A stretch of DNA of 64,000 bases. Origin: Halomonas halmophila. Lineage in GTDB: Bacteria; Pseudomonadota; Gammaproteobacteria; Pseudomonadales; Halomonadaceae. The notes beneath the pieces were generated by a model that saw nothing but the letters and a program-made list of their open reading frames with translations, had not been told where the DNA came from and ran no database searches. The stretch spans positions 1 through 64,000 of the forward strand of contig NZ_BJOC01000023.1 in assembly GCF_006540005.1 (NCBI RefSeq). The letters are read 5' to 3'. A program made the translations under genes and the position numbers. The stretch's first letter is position 1, and each line of letters begins with the position of its first letter. Positions 46,350-52,680 of the stretch are shown here, piece by piece.

Positions 46350-48983
46350 ATGACAGATGATCTTGCCCTGCTGGAAGCGCAGCAGGATGTCCATGAGCTG
46401 ATTGCCCGTCAGGCGCCGCTGGACAATACGCTGGACGCTATTGCCGGCTGGGCAGGTATCCTGCTGCCCGGCGCCAGCGCCGCCTTCATGCGTTTCGATC
46501 AAGCCCGGTGCACGCTCAGCCTGTTGCCCAGCCAGCGTTTTTCCAAGCGTTACTGCGAACGCCTTCAGCAGGTCGGGATCGGGCCGAATGCGCCCTCCTT
46601 TGGTGCAGCTGGCTACTGGCGTCGGCCAATGGTCACGGTCAACATCGTAAGCGATGCACGTTGGCATGACCTGCGGCGTGATGCGCTGGACGAAGGGTTG
46701 CAGGCTTGCTGGTCCTGCCCGGTACTGAACGCGTCCGGGGAGTTGCTGGGCACCTTCGATGCCTATTTTCGAGAGTCCGCGGCCCCTGCCGAGAGCAACC
46801 TTCAGTGGTTGCGGCAGGGCGCTGCGCTGGTGGCGCTTGCCATCATGCGTGACCAGGAAAGCCGTTCTCACCGGGCATTGGCCGAGTGGTACCGCTCCCT
46901 GTTTGATAACCATCCGGAAGGGGTCTATGAGTTCGACCTGAAAGGCCGTTTCCAGCGTGGTAATACGGCCCTTGAACGGATATCCGGCTATGCAGAAGAA
47001 GCGCTTGTGGGACGGCATTTCAATGATTTCATCGACCCTGAATACCGGGAGCTCACTCAGGATGCCTTCGATGCAGCAAGGTCAGGAGAGACTCGCCATT
47101 ACGAAACGGCCGGCATCCATGCCAATGGCCACGTCTATCATCTGGAAATCACCAATTTTCCGGTGACCATCGATGAAGACGTCGTCGGTGTCTATGGTAT
47201 TTGTCGCGATATCACTCAGCGCAAGCACCAGGAATCCGACCTTCGATTATTGCAGCGAGGAATCGAGGCGAGCCCGGTCGGGGTGATCATGGCCGATGCC
47301 ACACAGGAAGACATGCCGCTGGTCTATGCCAACGGTGCCTTCTGCCGGATAACGGGCCATGAATTCAGCCAGGTCATCGGCAGGAACTGTCGTTTCCTTC
47401 AGGGCAGTGAGACCGCCCCGGCGAGCATAGACACCATCCGTGATGCCTTGCGAAGGTGCTCCGCCGTGGAGGTCACACTGCTCAATTATCGTCAGGATGG
47501 CTCGACATTCTGGAATAATCTGTCGATCAGCCCTGTGGTCGACGAGACGGGTAAGTGCACCCACTTCATCGGGACGCTGGAAGAAATTACCCAACAGCTG
47601 GAACAGGAAGCGCAGCTTGCCTATCAGGCGTCGCATGATGTGCTGACGGGGTTAGCCAACCGTTCCGCCCTGGATGGTCGTCTCGAAAGTGAATTTCGCT
47701 CAAGCCGTGAGCAGCGCCATACGCTGGTTGTGATGTACCTCGACCTTGATGGTTTCAGGGTTATCAATGATGGCCTGGGCCACCATGTGGGCAACCTGCT
47801 ACTGGCCGCCGTCGCCGACCGACTGCGTCTGTTGCTCGGAGCCAGCGATACATTGGCCCGTATCGCCAGCGATGAGTTCGTCATGCTGTTTCCGGGGTTC
47901 GAGAACCGGAACGAAGTGACGGATAAGGCACAGTCAATTCTCGATGCATTTGATATGCCCATCGAGATCGCGGGACGTGAGTTGTACATCAGTACCAGTA
48001 TTGGAGTGGCCTACACCGATGCTGGCACCGTATGTTCCCAGGAGTTGCTGCAAAATGCGGGGTTGGCACTGGAAGAGGCGAAGCGTCAAGGGCGCAACAC
48101 CTGGCAGTGGTACAAGGAAGGTTTCAGACAGCGCATCAATGCCAGATGCCTGTTACGACATGATATGCAGGTGGCGCTGCGTGAGCAGCAGTTCGAGCTC
48201 TATTATCAGCCGATCGTGGAGGCGTTCAGCGGGCGAATTCGCAGTGTCGAGGCCCTGGTCCGCTGGCAGCATCCCGAGCACGGGCTGATCTCTCCAGCGG
48301 AGTTCATTCCCCTGGCTGAACAAACCGGGCAAATCATCACACTGGGACGCTGGGTGCTGAGGCATGCGTGTCAGAGCATGGCAAATCGTCTGGCGCAGGG
48401 TGAGCGAGTCTTCCCGGTCTCGGTCAACATCTCGCCCCTGCAGTTTCGGCGCGATGGTTTCCTGGATGAAGTCACGCGCATTCTGGACGAGACACAACTT
48501 CCGCCTGAACTCCTCGAACTGGAGGTGACCGAAAGCATCCTGATGCGGGGCGCCGAACAGGCCATTGCGCTGATCGGGAAATTGCGCGAGCGGGGCATCA
48601 CGATTGCCATCGACGATTTCGGTACGGGCTTCTCCAGCCTCAGTTACCTCCGCGATTTACCCATTCACAGGGTCAAGCTGGATCGTGCCTTCATCCAGGA
48701 TATTCTGACCTGTTCGGGCAATGCGGCTATCGTACAGGGCATTATCACCATGGCCCATCACATGAATCTGCAGGTCGTCGCGGAAGGCATCGAAACCTTT
48801 GATCAGCAGCGGGATCTTGGCCGTCGCCAGTGTGATCTACTGCAGGGATTTCTGTTCGCGAAGCCAATGCCGCTGGATCGGCTGCAAGCACTACCCGACC
48901 GGTTGCCTGAAGCAACCGGGCAGCCAAATGATCGTGAGTATCGCTCCAGCGTTTACAGTCTCGCGCATTGGCAGGCGATATGA
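46350..48983 (+). CDS. GAF-PAS-LOV-GGDEF-EAL protein, predicted blue-light-controlled c-di-GMP phosphodiesterase
   Basis: An 877-residue soluble sensor-enzyme. Order: GAF-like (about 10-168), PAS (about 180-290), LOV (about 300-415), GGDEF (about 420-590), EAL (about 600-850). The LOV domain keeps the flavin/photoactive motif GRNCRFLQG with the adduct-forming cysteine at C347, plus LLNYRQDGSTFWNN. The conserved glutamine that normally contacts flavin N5 is replaced: FIGVQ-type becomes FIGTL, with L410. GGDEF reads ASDEF (506-510) and lacks an RxxD I-site, so cyclase activity is doubtful. EAL is complete: EAL 634-636, N693, DDFGTG 755-760, K776, EGIET 812-816, QG 832-833. It lies 83 bases after the chemoreceptor and is probably cotranscribed. 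Confidence 0.88.
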   Translation: MTDDLALLEAQQDVHELIARQAPLDNTLDAIAGWAGILLPGASAAFMRFDQARCTLSLLPSQRFSKRYCERLQQVGIGPNAPSFGAAGYWRRPMVTVNIVSDARWHDLRRDALDEGLQACWSCPVLNASGELLGTFDAYFRESAAPAESNLQWLRQGAALVALAIMRDQESRSHRALAEWYRSLFDNHPEGVYEFDLKGRFQRGNTALERISGYAEEALVGRHFNDFIDPEYRELTQDAFDAARSGETRHYETAGIHANGHVYHLEITNFPVTIDEDVVGVYGICRDITQRKHQESDLRLLQRGIEASPVGVIMADATQEDMPLVYANGAFCRITGHEFSQVIGRNCRFLQGSETAPASIDTIRDALRRCSAVEVTLLNYRQDGSTFWNNLSISPVVDETGKCTHFIGTLEEITQQLEQEAQLAYQASHDVLTGLANRSALDGRLESEFRSSREQRHTLVVMYLDLDGFRVINDGLGHHVGNLLLAAVADRLRLLLGASDTLARIASDEFVMLFPGFENRNEVTDKAQSILDAFDMPIEIAGRELYISTSIGVAYTDAGTVCSQELLQNAGLALEEAKRQGRNTWQWYKEGFRQRINARCLLRHDMQVALREQQFELYYQPIVEAFSGRIRSVEALVRWQHPEHGLISPAEFIPLAEQTGQIITLGRWVLRHACQSMANRLAQGERVFPVSVNISPLQFRRDGFLDEVTRILDETQLPPELLELEVTESILMRGAEQAIALIGKLRERGITIAIDDFGTGFSSLSYLRDLPIHRVKLDRAFIQDILTCSGNAAIVQGIITMAHHMNLQVVAEGIETFDQQRDLGRRQCDLLQGFLFAKPMPLDRLQALPDRLPEATGQPNDREYRSSVYSLAHWQAI

Positions 48984-49087
48984 GCGAGGTCATTGCCAGG
49001 GAGCTTGCCCAAGCGCGTCTAGTGGCTGCAGGTATCTTCGGTGCTTGGCTAAAGTTCCCGAAAGTTCGCTTAGGCCATGAAGGTATT

Positions 49088-49170
49088 ACTTCCACCTCGT
49101 GGCAGATCAGCGAGATTGTCAGCCTGATGCACCGAAGCGCCTTCCAGGCCAACTTGCTGGCAGGCTCGCC
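49088..49170 (+). pseudogene. Decayed fragment of a chemoreceptor signalling tip
   Basis: Bases about 49100-49160 encode WQISEIVSLMHRSAFQANLLA, closely resembling the tip region of the intact chemoreceptor nearby ([20 protein letters not shown]). Similarity stops abruptly on both sides, there is no start, HAMP or second half, and the frame runs into unrelated Arg-rich sequence. It is a remnant, probably from a duplication or recombination next to the toxin-antitoxin pair. The rest of 48984-49273 holds no recognised gene. Confidence 0.6.
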
Positions 49171-49273
49171 TGGCACCGGCACAACGCCGCGTCGAGGAAG
49201 ACGCCGAAGAAGCGTTCGCCTGAGGTGTCGTATCCTTGTCCCGGTGACATGAAATAACACATAGGGACAAAAT

Positions 49274-49726
49274 ATGGCTTATACTTCGGATGTGGATGTT
49301 CAATCCGATACCGGAGAAACGGCCATGATGGCGGCACAGGCACAGCAGCGCCCTGCGACCAATACCCCGGAAGCAGGGCGCGTCGCGCTCAAGTTCTTCT
49401 TCAACATCATGCAGGCCTGGGGGTGCTCTGTTACCCAGCAGCGCACCCTGCTGGGCGGCATCGGCAATACCACCTACCACAAGTATCGAAAGCTGCCCGA
49501 GGTACGCCTGCCTCGCGACACCATGGAGCGGATTTCCTACCTGATGGGCATCCACAAGGCGCTGCGGATCCTGTTCAGCAACAGCCCGGAGAAGGCCTAC
49601 GAATGGGTGCACAAGCCCAATGAGGCGGCGCCCTTCAATGGTCAATCGGCCCTCGCGTACATGCTCCAGGGTCGCGTGGTGGACCTGGCCGATACGCGCC
49701 GGTATCTCGATGCCGTTAGAGGGTGA
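49274..49726 (+). CDS. Xre/MbcA/ParS-type antitoxin (DUF2384)
   Basis: A 150-residue antitoxin for the RES toxin that follows. The N-terminal Xre-like HTH part (ALKFFFNIMQAWGCSVTQQRTLLG) and the C-terminal toxin-binding domain (RISYLMGIHKALRILFS, AYEWVHKPNEAAPFNGQSAL, LDAVRG) match the Xre/MbcA/ParS family. It normally binds the toxin and represses the operon. The start at 49274 is taken; ATG 49325, with a good GGAG, gives a protein 17 residues shorter and is a fair alternative. Three bases separate it from the toxin. Confidence 0.9.
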   Translation: MAYTSDVDVQSDTGETAMMAAQAQQRPATNTPEAGRVALKFFFNIMQAWGCSVTQQRTLLGGIGNTTYHKYRKLPEVRLPRDTMERISYLMGIHKALRILFSNSPEKAYEWVHKPNEAAPFNGQSALAYMLQGRVVDLADTRRYLDAVRG

Positions 49727-49729
49727 CCC

Positions 49730-50410
49730 TTGCGCTTGCCGAGCATCCTGCCCGCCTGGCACAACGCCTATCGCGTCATCAACAGCGCCTTTCCGCCGAT
49801 CGATGTGTTCGAGGACACGCTCGATCCCGAGGACCTGGAACTCGCCTTCGCCATCGAGGGAATGACCAACGACAGGCTGCTCGAGAAGGCCGGCGAACTG
49901 ACCCGCGTGCCTCGTGTCGATCGCGTCTCCGGGCCCGACTCGACGCCTATCATGGCCGCCTTCACTCATATCGGCAGACGGTCACGATTCAGCGACGGCA
50001 CCTTCGGGGTCTACTACTGCGCCAGCCGCCTGGATACGGCCATCGCCGAGACGCGTTTCCATCTGTCCGAGTTTCTGCAGGCCACTCGGGAGGGCACTGT
50101 CGAGATCACCATGCGGACCTATATCAACACCATCACTCGAGAGCTGGAGGATATCCGGCAGGGCCATGACGGGTTGCACGCCCCAGACCCGGCGCGCTAT
50201 GGGGAGGCTCAGGCCTTCGCCACTCGACGACGCGAGGCGGGCGCGTTCGGGTTGCTCTACCAGAGCGTTCGCGACCCTGGTCACGAGTGCGCCGCTATCT
50301 TTCGGCCGCCCGCCCTCAGCATTCCGGACCAGGGCCCGCATCTGCGCTATCTATGGGATGGCAGGCAACAGGCGATCACCCATGTGCTGGAAGTGTCCGA
50401 GCACCGGTGA
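49730..50410 (+). CDS. RES-domain toxin, predicted NAD+-degrading
   Basis: A 226-residue RES-family toxin. Known members break down NAD+ (phosphorylase or glycohydrolase). The residues named by the family are in place: AYRVI near residue 14, GRRSRFSDGTFGVYYCA (82-98), E107 in AIAETRFH and S179 in LYQSVRDPG. Start is TTG with GAGGG upstream, right after the antitoxin stop, so the pair is translationally linked. It is intact, so its antitoxin is presumably functional. Confidence 0.9.
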   Translation: MRLPSILPAWHNAYRVINSAFPPIDVFEDTLDPEDLELAFAIEGMTNDRLLEKAGELTRVPRVDRVSGPDSTPIMAAFTHIGRRSRFSDGTFGVYYCASRLDTAIAETRFHLSEFLQATREGTVEITMRTYINTITRELEDIRQGHDGLHAPDPARYGEAQAFATRRREAGAFGLLYQSVRDPGHECAAIFRPPALSIPDQGPHLRYLWDGRQQAITHVLEVSEHR

Positions 50411-50441
50411 GGGGGCGGATTCGACGGAGAGGCAGGGCGAT

Positions 50442-50642
50442 CTACTGATCGGCGGCCAGCATCGCCATGGTGTGGGCATTCTGATCGCCGACCGCGCGGG
50501 CATGAAGGTCGAGAAGCTGCTGGTAGTCGCCGGCCATGGCCTCATCCATGCCGCCGGCTTCGAAGCGATCCATAAGGGTGCGGGCATCCCGAATCATCTC
50601 ATCGAGCTCGTCGATCACCTGCCGGTGTTCGTCTTCGGTCAT
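50442..50642 (-). CDS. Small acidic helical protein of unknown function
   Basis: A 66-residue protein, mostly acidic helices (HRQVIDELDEMIRDARTLMDRF). No family recognised. Its ATG overlaps the stop of the upstream gene by four bases, so the two form a unit. It lies downstream of fliC in the same direction, suggesting a flagellum-related accessory role such as a chaperone or regulator, but nothing in the sequence proves this. Confidence 0.6.
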   Translation of the reverse strand: MTEDEHRQVIDELDEMIRDARTLMDRFEAGGMDEAMAGDYQQLLDLHARAVGDQNAHTMAMLAADQ

Positions 50643-50992
50643 GTGGCGAGTTCCTGAACGCGGCGGTAGAGCACTCGAGCGCTCTCGATGGCTACGGCCT
50701 CATGGGTATCGAGCGTCAGTGAGGCACTATTGCCCTGTTGGCATCCTTGGCTGGCGTCTTCCAACTGCCGGGAGTAGCGCTGAATCAGGTGCTCGAGGTT
50801 CATGCGAATCATCGAGATCTCCAGCTCGAACTCGATCTTCAGCTCCTCCAGCCTGGCCGTCTCGTCCTCATCGGTACAGCGCACGATGCGGCCCTGAAGC
50901 GTACTATCCACAAGCCGCTCGGTGGCATGGAGCTTGGGGATAAGGTCGTAGACCACATCGTGGGCCGATAGCGTTTCGGCGGTATCGGGCAA
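50639..50992 (-). CDS. Small helical protein of unknown function downstream of fliC
   Basis: A 117-residue acidic, helical protein (ARLEELKIEFELEISMIRMNLEHLI, central coiled-coil-like). No family recognised; size and helicity recall flagellar chaperones, though fliS and a fliT-like gene are present elsewhere. The start is TTG with a perfect AGGAGG eight bases upstream. That Shine-Dalgarno begins about four bases after the T-run of the fliC terminator, so expression may depend on read-through from fliC. Confidence 0.65.
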   Translation of the reverse strand: MPDTAETLSAHDVVYDLIPKLHATERLVDSTLQGRIVRCTDEDETARLEELKIEFELEISMIRMNLEHLIQRYSRQLEDASQGCQQGNSASLTLDTHEAVAIESARVLYRRVQELAT

Positions 50993-51008
50993 TGTCGGCT
51001 CCTCCTAT

Positions 51009-51036
51009 AAAAACGGGCCCCCGAAGGAGCCCGTTC
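51009..51036 (-). terminator. Intrinsic terminator of fliC
   Basis: On the minus strand ACGGGCTCC and GGGGGCCCGT pair around a TTC-type loop, followed by a TTTTT tract, about 43 bases past the fliC stop. Strong stem. The next gene's AGGAGG follows the T-run at once. Confidence 0.88.
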
Positions 51037-51078
51037 ATTGTCACCGCCTGGAAGGCGCGGTGGTATCCAGTCGGTCAC

Positions 51079-52152
51079 TTAGCCCAGCAGCGACAGGGCG
51101 CTCTGCGGCAGCTGGTTGGCTTGTGCCAGCACGGAGGTGCCTGCCTGCTGCAGGATCTGGTTCTTGGTCATATCTGCCACTTCGGTGGCGTAGTCGGCAT
51201 CCTCGATCCGCGAGCGAGCGGCGGAGAGGTTGGTCTCGTTGGTTTGAAGATTGGTGATGGCAGACTCGAAGCGGTTCTGGATGGCACCTAAATCTGAGCG
51301 CAGGCTATCGACTTCACCGAGAGCTGCATCTAGAGAGGCCAGCGGCCCATCAGTAACCGTGCCAACAGGGCCGCCTGCTTCATCTACAGTGAAGTCTGCT
51401 GTCGGAGCAGTGGGGTCGGTGGCCTCATCAATCGAAACGTTGGAAACGGCAAAGTTATCTGAACCATCGTTGGCAAAATATTTGCCTTCTGCGTCTTGGT
51501 GAAGCGTATAGGTGCCTGAAAGGGTGCCGCCGTCAGCGGCAGTGGCTGTACCGGTAGTCACTGCCACTTCGTTACCGCTACCATCATCACCCGCTGTAGC
51601 TTGTGCTGCAGTTCCCTCGACACCGTTAACATTAAAACCAGTTAAGCCTAGCTCCTCTACATTGGTTGTCTTAAAGTTAATGTCAATGGTTTGACCGTCT
51701 TTAGCACCAACTTGAATCGTCATTGAGTCGGCACCTTCCGCCAACACACTGGTGCCGTTGAAGTCAGTTTCGCGTGAGATGCGATCAATTTCTTCAAGGC
51801 GTTGGCTGATCTCGTCCTGAATCGAGTTTAAGTCCGCCTGTGAGTTAGTGCCATTTTGAGCTTGAACGGTCAGCTCGCGAACGCGCTGGAGGTTGTCGTT
51901 GACCTGGTTGAGGCCACCTTCGGCAGTCTGCGCCGCTGAGATGCCGTCGTTGGCGTTACGCTGTGCCTGGGAAAGGCCGGTGATCTGACTGGACATGCGG
52001 TTGGCGATGGCCTGACCGGCGGCATCGTCCTGGGCGCTGTTGATGCGCAGGCCGGAGCTCAGACGCTCCATTGAGGTAGCCAGGGCATTCTTCGATTCGC
52101 CCAGGTTCTGCTGGGCGATCATCGCGGTGATGTTGGTATTGATCACTGACAT
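51079..52152 (-). CDS. fliC: Flagellin FliC
   Basis: A 357-residue filament subunit, the only flagellin in the window. The conserved D0/D1 ends are standard: MSVINTNITAMIAQQNLGES, MERLSSGLRINSAQDDAAGQAI at the N-terminus, and ESAITNLQTNETNLSAARSRI with ADMTKNQILQQAGTSVLAQA at the C-terminus. The central part (bases about 51280-51880) is visibly lower in GC than the ends, as for an exchangeable antigenic domain. GGAAGG precedes the start. Transcribed from the FliA promoter at 52249-52275. Confidence 0.97.
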   Translation of the reverse strand: MSVINTNITAMIAQQNLGESKNALATSMERLSSGLRINSAQDDAAGQAIANRMSSQITGLSQAQRNANDGISAAQTAEGGLNQVNDNLQRVRELTVQAQNGTNSQADLNSIQDEISQRLEEIDRISRETDFNGTSVLAEGADSMTIQVGAKDGQTIDINFKTTNVEELGLTGFNVNGVEGTAAQATAGDDGSGNEVAVTTGTATAADGGTLSGTYTLHQDAEGKYFANDGSDNFAVSNVSIDEATDPTAPTADFTVDEAGGPVGTVTDGPLASLDAALGEVDSLRSDLGAIQNRFESAITNLQTNETNLSAARSRIEDADYATEVADMTKNQILQQAGTSVLAQANQLPQSALSLLG

Positions 52153-52248
52153 GGTGATTTCCTTCCAAGCTGTTGAGGGCTCCATTGGCGGACCCGTCAC
52201 GCTGGCGCTCCGGGCCTGCCGCAACGGCGCCGTTGGCCGTTACTCCTT

Positions 52249-52275
52249 ATATCGGTGGCCTGGAAGGGACCTTTA
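52249..52275 (-). promoter_or_regulatory. FliA (sigma-28) promoter of fliC
   Basis: On the minus strand TAAA (52275-52272), exactly 15 bases, ACCGATAT (52256-52249), about 97 bases before the fliC ATG. Six of eight -10 positions match. Confidence 0.75.
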
Positions 52276-52419
52276 GGGTGTGAAGTGAAAAATTTTGCTC
52301 TCGGCCCCGAGGCGAACACCAAGCCAAGTCACCTGGGATGCGGTGGGCCAGGAGAGCGGTGATAGACTCGGATCCCTCGCTCTTTACTCCTTACCCTTTA
52401 CTTCTTGCTTCTGAACCCC

Positions 52420-52659
52420 ATGCCCACCATCGACGTGATTATCGAGCTATCGCCTGATGCCTGCCTGGCCCACTACGAGGGCCGGGTGGGCGTGGTGCAT
52501 ACCCGTAGCCTGGACGGGCGTAGCGTGCAGTTTCCGGCCGAGGCGCTGCGGCGGGTGGTGACGCGGGACGGGGTGCATGGCGTCTTTCGCTTGTATGTCT
52601 CGTCCGAGGGCCGCTTCGAGGGGATTCGGCGGCTCTCGGCGCCGCCGGACAGGCGTTGA
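52420..52659 (+). CDS. DUF2835 family protein
   Basis: A 79-residue protein of the DUF2835 family, function unknown. The family pattern is present: HYEGRVGVVHTRSLDGRSVQFPAEALRRVV and DGVHGVFRLYVSSEGRF. The start MPTIDVIIEL is chosen; no strong ribosome site precedes it. It converges on the GGDEF-EAL gene. Confidence 0.8.
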   Translation: MPTIDVIIELSPDACLAHYEGRVGVVHTRSLDGRSVQFPAEALRRVVTRDGVHGVFRLYVSSEGRFEGIRRLSAPPDRR

Positions 52660-52680
52660 TACGGCGCTTGCGGCGCGGCC

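Noticed and set aside
49185-49245. Possible inverted continuation of the chemoreceptor remnant (reverse strand reads NASSASSSTRRCAGA)
   Set aside because: The resemblance to [11 protein letters not shown] is short and weak; chance similarity in GC-rich DNA is more likely.
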